Source: FEB-12 sp964503315 (GTDB lineage: Bacteria; Zixibacteria; MSB-5A5; GN15; FEB-12). Taken from it: 64,000 bases of DNA. A program made the position numbers and the translations under genes. Below, piece after piece: positions 34,866 through 42,433 of this stretch (positions are counted from its first letter, which is position 1; every line of letters starts with the position of its first letter). The notes under the pieces were generated by a model. The model ran no database searches and was not told the DNA's origin. It saw only the letters and a list, made by a program, of their open reading frames with translations. The DNA is taken from the NCBI GenBank assembly GCA_964503315.1, contig CAZCZL010000010.1, positions 1 to 64,000 on the forward strand, read 5' to 3'.

Positions 34866-35672
34866 TTACTCGACCTTTGTCGATTCCGGTTCGGTAGCCT
34901 TTTGGGATGGCTTGGAGACTGGCGGTACTTCTCCACCCTGTGCCGGAATCTCGGGGACAGCGAATCGAATCCCCCCATTATGAAACTCAACGCGACGTTG
35001 CGCCGGATTCTGCGACCCCTGCTTCTGGCACTGCTTCGGCGCGCCACGCCGCGTCGGGAAGGTCGCGGCGTCTGAATAATCGGTAACGGGAAAATAATCC
35101 AGCACGTTGGTCGACAGATACAGCCGCTCTCCGGTCGCGCTGGAGACGACATTATCCGTACAATCTTCCCACAGGAAATAGATCGCGGTCGTGGTATCGA
35201 CCAACTCGATCAGATGTTCACTCGAGACGACCAGCCTTACCAGTGAAGCCTGGCGATCCAACCCGAAACATCGCGCCGGCTCCTGATTGCTTATCCCCTC
35301 GGCCATCCCCACCACTTGCCACAGTATTGGCGGATATCCGGGCTTGGTGGATCTATCCAGCGATTTTGCGCTGAAATAATCCCACTGGCAGGAGTCATAG
35401 ATCTCACCGCGCAGCACTTCGAGGATTGTCAGATATTGATTCGAAGTCGCTATCTTGAAATCAAACCCCGCCGCCATATGCCCGGTCGACTGCAGAGAGA
35501 CATCGATCGTGTCAACAAACCTCCCCAGTTTCTCCTCAACTCTCCCTATCCGAACTATCACGCGCGCGGTGTCACTGACCATCGAATCAGCCGCGATGAT
35601 ATCGATATCGTTTGGCTCCGCAAGAACGGACGCGGCCGCAACAAAAGTGAGAGCGAGGAGATACTTTTTCAT
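34866..35672 (-). CDS. Secreted protein with cohesin-like beta domain (FCB dockerin-partner type)
   Basis: This 268-residue protein has the signal peptide MKKYLLALTFVAAASVLA. The mature domain shows GFDFKIATSNQYLTILEVLRGEIYDSCQWDYFSAK and IYFLWEDCTDNVVSSATGERLYLSTNVLDY. I associate this pattern with cohesin-like or carbohydrate-/scaffold-type beta-sandwich domains of uncultivated FCB bacteria that also encode dockerins. A Pro/Glu-rich C-terminal tail follows. The family relation is recognised from the pattern and not proved. The ATG follows the T-run of the upstream terminator by only a few bases and shows no usual SD. Confidence 0.55.
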   Translation of the reverse strand: MKKYLLALTFVAAASVLAEPNDIDIIAADSMVSDTARVIVRIGRVEEKLGRFVDTIDVSLQSTGHMAAGFDFKIATSNQYLTILEVLRGEIYDSCQWDYFSAKSLDRSTKPGYPPILWQVVGMAEGISNQEPARCFGLDRQASLVRLVVSSEHLIELVDTTTAIYFLWEDCTDNVVSSATGERLYLSTNVLDYFPVTDYSDAATFPTRRGAPKQCQKQGSQNPAQRRVEFHNGGIRFAVPEIPAQGGEVPPVSKPSQKATEPESTKVE

Positions 35673-35675
35673 GCC

Positions 35676-35702
35676 ATAAAAAACCCCGCCGTCAAGCGGG
35701 GT
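35676..35702 (-). terminator. Rho-independent terminator after the 35723-36310 gene
   Basis: On the minus strand ACCCCGC (35702-35696), loop, GCGGGGT (35689-35683) is followed by TTTTTT. It stands right before the start codon of the next gene at 35672. Confidence 0.8.
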
Positions 35703-35722
35703 CTCATTCCTTTAGACCGGTC

Positions 35723-36310
35723 TTACTTAACCACCTTGAAGGTGTAGGGGCCCTTCCAGGACGGTGTGTGCTCACTCGTCGGAGAAGTCATCATGAGCCA
35801 TCTCCCGCCGGTGCCGAAGAAGGATGAGTCGACTGCCAGTGTCCCGGGAGTCGGCACGATGACATCGATAGAATACGCCTTCATCGTCTCATGCGCCTTG
35901 TACGATTTCTTCATAATGTGGGCCATGAAGCCCGCGACATCGGGAAGTTTCCCGTCCCAATCTTCGCTGACAAACGCGTTCATGATATCAAACGTCGTGT
36001 GCCCTTCATACGGACCATACGCCTTGGCGTCGCCATTCGTATTCTCCATCCCCTTGCCGCTGTCTGCAGGGTGCTTGATCTCTTTGATCGTTGAATCAGG
36101 AGAGTACCACTTGAATCCTACCGAAAGTCCCTGCCGGTCGATCTCGTTGGAGATGTAAACGTCAAATGACACTTTCTCGCCCGCCTTGATCGTGCTGTCA
36201 TTGACCTTTCCAGGTCCGGAGATCTTCATGGAAACATCCGCCGAATACACCATCCCTGCGGCCAACATCAGCGCGAGCGCCGTCATCACCGCGATTCGTT
36301 TTGTAAACAT
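35723..36310 (-). CDS. Secreted beta-sandwich protein of unknown function
   Basis: This 195-residue protein has a signal peptide (to about residue 23, ...AGMVYSA). A mature beta-rich domain follows: VSFDVYISNEIDRQGLSVGFKWYSPDSTIKEIKH, then FDIMNAFVSEDWDGKLPDVAGFMAHIMKKSYKAH, with the C-terminus GPYTFKVVK. An SD (GGGAGAAGAG) precedes the ATG. A perfect -35 lies upstream at 36403-36398. It ends in a strong terminator, so it is probably its own transcription unit. I do not recognise the family; the opening part resembles a cohesin-like or Ig-like domain. Confidence 0.65.
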   Translation of the reverse strand: MFTKRIAVMTALALMLAAGMVYSADVSMKISGPGKVNDSTIKAGEKVSFDVYISNEIDRQGLSVGFKWYSPDSTIKEIKHPADSGKGMENTNGDAKAYGPYEGHTTFDIMNAFVSEDWDGKLPDVAGFMAHIMKKSYKAHETMKAYSIDVIVPTPGTLAVDSSFFGTGGRWLMMTSPTSEHTPSWKGPYTFKVVK

Positions 36311-36373
36311 CTCTTCTCCCGTTCCAGTAGTAACGTGTTATTTGCTTCGTATACTCTTGAGTAGTGAATTGTT

Positions 36374-36403
36374 ATACTAATACTCACTTACCGACCCTGT
36401 CAA
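36374..36403 (-). promoter_or_regulatory. Candidate promoter of the 35723-36310 gene
   Basis: Minus strand TTGACA (36403-36398), 18-base spacer, TAGTAT (36379-36374). The -35 is perfect and the -10 matches 4 of 6. A start near 36367 gives a leader of about 56 bases. Confidence 0.5.
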
Positions 36404-36622
36404 ATACTTTATGAACCCGCGATACGCACCTTAATCTCTCAGCATTCAATAAGTTGCCTCGACTTTCTTACCTGGTCTTATACCACCGGAACACGGTGAC
36501 GATTAAAAATCGTCGTGATGTTCCAAACAATTGGCACGGATTGTTATACAATTTCCCGCCCGGACATTTCCGAAGCAAACGTGTACTCGGATAATCCACA
36601 AGCACTTAAAGCGCCTTTTTGT

Positions 36623-36651
36623 TTGACTATGCGGGTCGTAATCTCTATTTT
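36623..36651 (+). promoter_or_regulatory. Candidate promoter of the sdhCAB operon
   Basis: TTGACT (36623-36628), a spacer of exactly 17 bases, then TATTTT (36646-36651). Transcription would start near 36658, about 20 bases before ATG 36678, a short leader with GAAAGG as SD. Confidence 0.55.
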
Positions 36652-36677
36652 CCCGCGACGATTACGAAAGGATGTCT

Positions 36678-37400
36678 ATGAGCACTACTGCTGTCAGCAA
36701 AGCACGATCTTTCCCTCTCGTGCTTATTTCCTCGTCGGTCGGCAAGAAGTTCCTGGTAGCAGTGACCGGTTTCATCTCCTTTGGATATATCATCGGTCAC
36801 ATGCTGGGTAACCTGCAACTCTTCGCCGGACAGGATCAGATCAACACCTACGCCGAAGCATTACATAGTCTCGGACCGCTTCTCTGGGTCATTCGCGCTG
36901 TGTTGCTTGCCGCGTTCATCGTTCATATCTGGCTCGGCCTCCAGCTCAAACTGGAGAACATGGCGGCCCGCCCGGTCAATTACACCAAGCAGAAACCGCA
37001 GAAGTCCAAACTCTCCGGTCGCACCATGTGGCTGACCGGCCTGATGGTCCTCGCCTTCTTTATTTATCATGTGCTACACTTCACGGCGCGGACCACGGAT
37101 GCCCGCTTCGCGAATCTTATGGATGCCGAGGGCCGCTACGATGTCTACACCATGGTCATCCTTGGTTTCCAGCAGGTGCCGCTCGCTGTTTTCTATATCA
37201 TCGCGGTCGGCCTGCTCTGTTATCACCTGAGCCACGGCTTCTACAGCATGTTCCAGTCGCTCGGCCTCAACAACAGCGACAACAATCCTAAACTGGAACG
37301 GTGCGCCGCGCTTATCTCAATATTCATCTTCCTCGGCTATGCTTCCATCCCCGTCGCCGTTATGGCCGGATGGGTCTGCCTGCCGGGAGGAGGACACTAA
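36678..37400 (+). CDS. sdhC: Succinate dehydrogenase / fumarate reductase cytochrome b subunit (type B)
   Basis: The 240-residue protein from ATG 36678 (GAAAGG about 6 bases upstream; ATG 36672 also in frame) has five transmembrane helices and His residues in GHMLGN, VHIWLG, YHVLHF and CYHLSHG that would ligate two haems. This is the single-subunit b558 type found in Bacteroidota and Epsilonproteobacteria. It anchors SdhAB and passes electrons between succinate and (mena)quinone. It heads a three-gene operon (sdhC-sdhA-sdhB), with one base between it and sdhA. Confidence 0.93.
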   Translation: MSTTAVSKARSFPLVLISSSVGKKFLVAVTGFISFGYIIGHMLGNLQLFAGQDQINTYAEALHSLGPLLWVIRAVLLAAFIVHIWLGLQLKLENMAARPVNYTKQKPQKSKLSGRTMWLTGLMVLAFFIYHVLHFTARTTDARFANLMDAEGRYDVYTMVILGFQQVPLAVFYIIAVGLLCYHLSHGFYSMFQSLGLNNSDNNPKLERCAALISIFIFLGYASIPVAVMAGWVCLPGGGH

Positions 37401-37401
37401 C

Positions 37402-39315
37402 ATGCAACTTAACGCTAAGATCCCGTCTGGTCCCCTTGCCGAAAAGTGGGACAAACATATTGCCGAACTGAAGCTGGTCAACCCGGCCAACAAACGGAAA
37501 TATTCGATCATCGTGGTCGGAAGTGGACTCGCCGGTGCATCAGCCGCGGCCTCCCTCGCCGAACTCGGCTACCAGGTCAAATGCTTCTGCTTCCAGGATT
37601 CACCGCGCCGCGCGCACTCCATCGCCGCGCAGGGCGGTATCAACGCTTCCAAGAATTACCAGAACGATGGCGACTCCATCTACCGCCTCTTCTATGATAC
37701 CATAAAGGGCGGCGACTTCCGCGCCCGCGAAGCCAACGTCTATCGCCTCGCGCAAGTCTCCGGAAATATCATTGACCAATGTGTCGCGCAGGGTGTACCG
37801 TTCGCCCGTGAATACGGCGGCCTTCTCGCCAACCGCTCCTTCGGTGGCGCGTTGGTTTCGCGTACGTTCTATGCGCGCGGTCAGACAGGTCAGCAACTCC
37901 TGCTTGGCGCCTATCAGGCACTCGCCCGCCAGATCGGCCTCGGCGCCGTGCAGATGCACAACCGTTCCGAGATGCTTGACCTGGTCGTGGTCGATGGCCA
38001 CGCCAAAGGGATAGTCGTTCGCGATCTAGTTACCGGCAAAGTCAGCTCTCATGCTGCCGATGCCGTCGTGCTCGGCACCGGCGGATATGCTAACGTCTTC
38101 TTCCTTTCGACCAACGCGAAAGGATGCAACGTCACCGCGAACTACCGTGCCTACAAGCGCGGCGCTCTCTTCGCGAACCCCTGCTATACGCAGATCCATC
38201 CGACCTGCATTCCGGTTCATGGCGAATATCAATCCAAACTGACACTCATGTCGGAATCGCTTCGCAACGATGGCCGCGTCTGGGTTCCCAAAGCCAAAGG
38301 CGACCAGCGTGACCCGAACCAGATTCCCGAAGCTGAACGCGATTACTATCTGGAAAGAAAGTACCCGTCCTACGGCAACCTCGCCCCGCGCGATGTTTCC
38401 TCTCGCGCCGCCAAGGAAGTCTGCGACGAGGGTCGCGGCATCGGAGAAACCGGTCTCGGCGTCTACCTCGACTTCTCCGATTCGATCCGTCGACTCGGTA
38501 AAGCCAAGATCGAAGAACGCTACGGCAACCTCTTTGAAATGTACGAAAAGATCACCGCGGATAATCCGTACGAAACGCCCATGCATATTTACCCGGCCCC
38601 GCACTACACTATGGGCGGCCTCTGGGTCGATTACAACCTGATGAGCAACATCCCCGGCTTGCATGTCATCGGCGAAGCCAATTTCTCCGACCACGGCGCC
38701 AACCGCCTCGGCGCGTCGGCTCTCATGCAGGGCTTGGCCGATGGCTACTTCGTCCTTCCCTATACTATCGGCGACTATCTCGCCACCTCGGCCAAAACAA
38801 AGGTGACGACAGAAAACCCGGCATTCAAGAAGGTCGAAGAAGAGGTCAACGCCCGCACCAAGAGACTGCTTTCCGTAAAAGGCAAACGGACGGTCGACTC
38901 CTTCCATCGCGAACTCGGCTTATTGATGTGGGAATACTGTGGCATGGCCCGCAATGAGGCCGGCCTCAAAAAAGCCCTCCAGCGCATCCCCGAAATTCGC
39001 GAGGAGTTCTGGAAGAATGTCACCGTGCTTGGCGTCAACGAGGAATACAACATGTCCCTCGAAAAGGCCGGACGCGTGGCCGACTTCCTTGAATTCGCCG
39101 AGCTGATGTGCACCGATGCGCTTGACCGCGACGAATCCTGCGGCGGACACTTCCGCACGGAACATCAGACGCCCGAAGGCGAAGCCGAACGCAACGATGC
39201 TGACTACGCCCATGTTTCCTGCTGGGAATTCGCCGGCGACGGCAAAAAGCCGAACTTCATCAAGGAATCTCTCACTTTCGAAACTGTCCACCTCCAGACA
39301 AGGAGCTATAAGTAA
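37402..39315 (+). CDS. sdhA: Succinate dehydrogenase / fumarate reductase flavoprotein subunit
   Basis: This flavoprotein of about 637 residues starts at ATG 37402 (SD GGGAGGAGG). The FAD-binding motif GSGLAGASAAASLAELGY is at about 40-57 and the flavin-linkage/AQGG region HSIAAQGGINA near 73. Substrate-binding HPTCIPVHGEY and ANFSDHGANRLGASALMQG follow in the usual order. It belongs to the Bacteroidota/epsilon-type SdhA/FrdA branch. It catalyses succinate to fumarate, or the reverse, at the membrane with SdhB and SdhC. The stop overlaps sdhB by one base (TAATG). Confidence 0.95.
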   Translation: MQLNAKIPSGPLAEKWDKHIAELKLVNPANKRKYSIIVVGSGLAGASAAASLAELGYQVKCFCFQDSPRRAHSIAAQGGINASKNYQNDGDSIYRLFYDTIKGGDFRAREANVYRLAQVSGNIIDQCVAQGVPFAREYGGLLANRSFGGALVSRTFYARGQTGQQLLLGAYQALARQIGLGAVQMHNRSEMLDLVVVDGHAKGIVVRDLVTGKVSSHAADAVVLGTGGYANVFFLSTNAKGCNVTANYRAYKRGALFANPCYTQIHPTCIPVHGEYQSKLTLMSESLRNDGRVWVPKAKGDQRDPNQIPEAERDYYLERKYPSYGNLAPRDVSSRAAKEVCDEGRGIGETGLGVYLDFSDSIRRLGKAKIEERYGNLFEMYEKITADNPYETPMHIYPAPHYTMGGLWVDYNLMSNIPGLHVIGEANFSDHGANRLGASALMQGLADGYFVLPYTIGDYLATSAKTKVTTENPAFKKVEEEVNARTKRLLSVKGKRTVDSFHRELGLLMWEYCGMARNEAGLKKALQRIPEIREEFWKNVTVLGVNEEYNMSLEKAGRVADFLEFAELMCTDALDRDESCGGHFRTEHQTPEGEAERNDADYAHVSCWEFAGDGKKPNFIKESLTFETVHLQTRSYK

Positions 39316-40085
39316 TGAAACTGACCCTGCATGTCTGGCGGCAGAAGAACCGCGACGATAAAGGACGGATGGAGGTCTACGACGCGCCCAATGTCAGCGC
39401 CGAGATGTCCTTCCTTGAAATGCTCGATGTGGTCAACGAAGATCTGACCGTCAAAGGTCATGACCCCATCCACTTCGATCATGACTGCCGTGAAGGTATC
39501 TGCGGTATGTGCTCGATGGTCATCAACGGCGTTGCGCATGGCCCGCAACCCGGCACCACCGTCTGCCAATTGCATATGCGCCACTTCAAAGATGGCGACC
39601 ATGTTTATATCGAACCCTGGCGCTCGCGCGCCTTCCCGATCATCAAAGATCTGGTCGTCGACCGCAGCGCCCTCGACCGCATCATCGCGGCCGGCGGATT
39701 TGTCTCCGTCAACACCGGCGGAACCCCCGATGGCAACGCCATCCCGATCCCAAAAGACAACGCTGAACGCGCCATGGATGCTGCCGCCTGCATTGGCTGC
39801 GGCGCCTGCGTAGCGGCCTGTCCCAACGCGTCGGCGATGTTGTTCGTCTCGGCCAAGGTCTCCCATCTCGCCTACCTGCCGCAAGGCCAGGTCGAACGGG
39901 AGCGACGCGTCACCGCGATGCTCGCCCAGATGGATTCCGAGCAGTTCGGCGCCTGCACCAATCACTATGAGTGCGAAGCCGTCTGCCCGAAAAACATCTC
40001 GGTCGACAACATCGCGAAACTGAACCGCGAGTACGCGCGGGCATTGCGCACCAGAGAGCGCAAAGCCTCCGGCGGCGGGTTCTGA
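39315..40085 (+). CDS. sdhB: Succinate dehydrogenase / fumarate reductase iron-sulfur subunit
   Basis: The 256-residue protein has the 2Fe-2S ligands in CREGICGMCSMVING...CQLH. Two further cysteine clusters, CIGCGACVAACP and CTNHYECEAVCP, hold the 4Fe-4S and 3Fe-4S centres. It passes electrons from the flavoprotein to the cytochrome b. The ATG shares one base with the sdhA stop. It is the last gene of the operon, with a hairpin about 30 bases downstream. Confidence 0.95.
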   Translation: MKLTLHVWRQKNRDDKGRMEVYDAPNVSAEMSFLEMLDVVNEDLTVKGHDPIHFDHDCREGICGMCSMVINGVAHGPQPGTTVCQLHMRHFKDGDHVYIEPWRSRAFPIIKDLVVDRSALDRIIAAGGFVSVNTGGTPDGNAIPIPKDNAERAMDAAACIGCGACVAACPNASAMLFVSAKVSHLAYLPQGQVERERRVTAMLAQMDSEQFGACTNHYECEAVCPKNISVDNIAKLNREYARALRTRERKASGGGF

Positions 40086-40111
40086 CGTCCATGAAGACAT
40101 TTGCTTTTTTG

Positions 40112-40139
40112 ACAGGGCTGCCGTTCGCGGTAGCCCTGT
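40112..40139 (+). terminator. Hairpin after sdhB
   Basis: ACAGGGCT (40112-40119) pairs with AGCCCTGT (40132-40139), with an inner CCG-TTCG-CGG stem and tetraloop, followed by TTTATGTTT. The T-run is weak, so termination may be partial before bfr. Confidence 0.55.
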
Positions 40140-40169
40140 TTATGTTTGGGATCGTGTAAGGAGGTATAT

Positions 40170-40640
40170 ATGAAAGGTAATGACAAGATCATCAGCACTC
40201 TTAATGAGATGCTGTCGGATGAACTGACCGCCGTGAACCAGTATATGGTTCATTCCGAAATGTGCGATAACTGGGGATACGAACGGCTTCACAAGGCGAT
40301 GGAAAAACGCGCCATCGATGAAATGAAACATGCCGAGAAACTGATCGCCCGCATCCTCTTCCTCGAGGGAACGCCCGATGTCAGCACATACGGCAAGATC
40401 GCCATCGGCGCCGATGTGCAGATGCAGATGACCAATGACTTGAAAGCCGAATCCGGAGCGGTTGTTGCGTACAACAAATCTGTCAAAATGGCTCAGGATG
40501 CCGGGGACAACGGAACCCGTGAATTGCTTGAATCAATTCTCAAGGATGAAGAAGCTCATCTCGATTGGCTCGAAGCTCAAAACGACCAGATCGCGCAGAT
40601 GGGGATTCAGAATTATCTAGCGGAACATATCAAAGAATAG
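40170..40640 (+). CDS. bfr: Bacterioferritin
   Basis: The 156-residue four-helix protein is preceded by AAGGAGGT, 5-6 bases before ATG 40170. Ferroxidase-site residues are in place: Glu18 (DELTAVNQY), Glu51 and His54 (DEMKHAEKL), later Glu94, Glu127 and His130 (DEEAHLDWLE). The Met52 haem ligand is present in DEMKH. It stores iron and detoxifies peroxide as a 24-mer in the cytoplasm. Placement directly after sdh may be coincidental, although both depend on iron. A hairpin follows the stop. Confidence 0.95.
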   Translation: MKGNDKIISTLNEMLSDELTAVNQYMVHSEMCDNWGYERLHKAMEKRAIDEMKHAEKLIARILFLEGTPDVSTYGKIAIGADVQMQMTNDLKAESGAVVAYNKSVKMAQDAGDNGTRELLESILKDEEAHLDWLEAQNDQIAQMGIQNYLAEHIKE

Positions 40641-40652
40641 CGCATTTCGTTT

Positions 40653-40695
40653 CCCAGGTTCTTCGAAACTCTCCTCGTCGGAGAAAGAACCTGGG
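40653..40695 (+). terminator. Hairpin after bfr
   Basis: CCCAGGTTCTT (40653-40663) pairs with AAGAACCTGGG (40685-40695) with a 21-base loop. A convincing T-run is absent, so it is a stable stem of uncertain terminator strength. Confidence 0.5.
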
Positions 40696-40717
40696 ATTCC
40701 CTTATATGAATGGAAAT

Positions 40718-40749
40718 GTCATTGCGAGGAGCGAAGCGACGAAGCAATC
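40718..40749. repeat. GCGAGGAGC repeat (family B), simple form
   Basis: GTCATTGCGAGGAGCG then AAGCGACGAAGCAATC, with the GAGCGAAGC core unbroken. It sits between two convergent genes (bfr and the MBL hydrolase), where the repeat could also act as a transcription end. Confidence 0.8.
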
Positions 40750-40757
40750 AATTCAAC

Positions 40758-41534
40758 CTACATCGGCAGTCTTTCCCCGTCCCTCGCCACTATCAAATTA
40801 TTCACCCCCGCCTCTTTCGCCTTCCGTTCTATCTGCTCCACCGCCTTCTCCGAGACTACATGCGACACCACAAACTGCCCGACTCTGAGAGCCGGAGCAT
40901 CTTTGAACAGATCATCCAAACAGAGATGCGCCGACTCGATAACGACATAATCATGATTATCCAGGTATGCCCGGACATCGTCGTAACTTCCAATATCCCC
41001 TGAATGGAACAGCTTTTTCTCCCCGACCCTTATATCGAGCGAAAATGCCTGACCACGATTGGCCATCCCCTTTTTCGCCCCTACTTCAGCGTACTTCGCC
41101 AGATGCGAATTTGCGATCGCCCGTATTGAGAGTTCGCCCTCGACCAGCGTCCCCTCTCGATACCCAGTCACCTTCATCTCAAACGGGAAACCCTCTCTAA
41201 AAAGATACATCGATGGCAGATAGTCCAGAAACGGCTCGACAAACTCCTCCGGCAGAAAAAACTCCACGGGCTCGGCCCGCTTGAGCAGTTTCAACATCTG
41301 AATCAGCATCGGCAATTCCGCGACATGATCCGGATGCGTATGCGTGATTATCACCCTGTCTATCTTGAGCGGGTCAAACCCTTCTTGCAGAAACCGCTGA
41401 CTGAATGACCCGCCACAATCAATGACCGTCAGGCTCTCCCCGACTTTCAGCACATGGGAGGTAGTCGCTCGGCTCGCCATTGGCACCCCCGCCGAAGTCC
41501 CGAGAATAGTGAATAAATTCGAACTCTGAATCAT
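40758..41534 (-). CDS. Metallo-beta-lactamase-fold hydrolase
   Basis: This 258-residue MBL-fold protein has the metal motif IITHTHPDHVAELP (about 61-74), a downstream SGDIG and a late SHVV histidine. The TILGTSAGVPMASRATTSHVLKVG start resembles the RNase Z/PhnP-type branch that uses a five-residue-spaced His pattern. It could be a small-RNA or cyclic-phosphate nuclease or a lactonase; the neighbours do not help. Start 41534 is the first ATG with MIQSSNLFTILG and lacks a strong SD. Confidence 0.8.
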   Translation of the reverse strand: MIQSSNLFTILGTSAGVPMASRATTSHVLKVGESLTVIDCGGSFSQRFLQEGFDPLKIDRVIITHTHPDHVAELPMLIQMLKLLKRAEPVEFFLPEEFVEPFLDYLPSMYLFREGFPFEMKVTGYREGTLVEGELSIRAIANSHLAKYAEVGAKKGMANRGQAFSLDIRVGEKKLFHSGDIGSYDDVRAYLDNHDYVVIESAHLCLDDLFKDAPALRVGQFVVSHVVSEKAVEQIERKAKEAGVNNLIVARDGERLPM

Positions 41535-41572
41535 GAAGAGAACTAACTTTCAGTTCGTGTAGACGGTACTAT

Positions 41573-41622
41573 GTCATTGCGAGGAGCGCATCCGCCTTCG
41601 GCGGACAGCGACGAAGCAACCT
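41573..41622. repeat. GCGAGGAGC repeat with internal hairpin (family B)
   Basis: GTCATTGCGAGGAGCGCA, then an inserted TCCGCCTTCGGCGGA hairpin, then AGCGACGAAGCAACCT. The frame matches the repeats at 31558-31605 and 40718-40749, with a different insert. Confidence 0.8.
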
Positions 41623-41669
41623 TTGTCAAATCGCGCATGGGACAAGTACTAGGCTTTGTCAGAATCAGG

Positions 41670-42425
41670 CTAGTCCCAGTATCGGTCATAGTGATACCAG
41701 CCCTCTTCAATTTCATTGCCAACATGTAAATTCCAAGGTAGCTCGACATTGTGCAATTTGTGCGAGGGGCTGTACATAAACCCCCGCTCCTCATATCCAA
41801 CAAAGAACCCTCGATGATATCCAAGTAGCACGTAGTCCTCGCCAACCTCACAAGTATTCATTCTCAGAGTTAGGATCTGTTGCTCCAGGATCTGTGGACT
41901 ACTACTTCCTCCGCTTAGAGAGTCAAGCACCTTTAGGATCTCATCTATCACTCGGCTGTAATGCTCGACTGACACTGTATCAGCACCCAACGGATTTCGA
42001 TGAAAACTTCCATCATGGAGATTCAATGGAAGATCCTCCTGTCGAAGCGACTGCACAGAGCCGACTGCCTGTGTCACCAAAGCGATTTTCCCAAATTCCT
42101 CAGTGTGTCGCCGAAAATAGCACGCATCCGAAATATCAATGACACTTTCACAGAGAAACAGACTCGAGACTGCCAATACAAACACTGCAAGCCGAGTTCG
42201 GAGCGACCGAAACACTACAATGCTCACTATAAGTTGCGGAAGAAAGAGAAGGGCGATGAGTAAAAACGAGAACATTCTCACTACGTACCCGCCGGGCCAA
42301 TACACGTTCGCTATCGAAGTCCCTACTAGAACGACGACAGAAATGAAGATCACTAGAGTGAGTGCGCTGCCGACGAGATTCAGGAAATTCAGTACGCAGC
42401 CAACGTTGTCATCTATCTTCCCCAA
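41670..42425 (-). CDS. Membrane protein of unknown function, AT-richer than neighbours
   Basis: A frame open from about 42425 to 41670 encodes 251 residues. Two transmembrane helices lie near the start (VGSALTLVIFISVVVLVG and FLLIALLFLPQLIVSIVVF) and a third at about 75-90 (LAVFVLAVSSLFLCESVI), followed by a soluble tail of about 150 residues (HYSRVIDEILKVLDSLSG, ...GYHRGFFVGYEERGFM). No ATG fits. The most likely start is TTG 42425-42423 with AGGGG just upstream. A frame extending further upstream would run into the threonine aldolase gene and is rejected. The base composition differs from nearby genes and a palindromic repeat flanks it, so transfer is likely. Function unknown. Confidence 0.55.
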   Translation of the reverse strand: MGKIDDNVGCVLNFLNLVGSALTLVIFISVVVLVGTSIANVYWPGGYVVRMFSFLLIALLFLPQLIVSIVVFRSLRTRLAVFVLAVSSLFLCESVIDISDACYFRRHTEEFGKIALVTQAVGSVQSLRQEDLPLNLHDGSFHRNPLGADTVSVEHYSRVIDEILKVLDSLSGGSSSPQILEQQILTLRMNTCEVGEDYVLLGYHRGFFVGYEERGFMYSPSHKLHNVELPWNLHVGNEIEEGWYHYDRYWD

Positions 42426-42433
42426 AAAGGCCC

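Larger units (their letters stand above)
36311..36671. other. 361-bp divergent promoter region between the secreted protein gene and sdhC
   Basis: It holds no gene. It carries the two promoters at 36374-36403 and 36623-36651. The stretch between them is AT-richer than the coding DNA and shows no obvious operator. Confidence 0.6.

Noticed and set aside
38026..38907. 293-codon open frame opposite sdhA
   Set aside because: Entirely antisense to sdhA, whose conserved motifs define the true coding strand.
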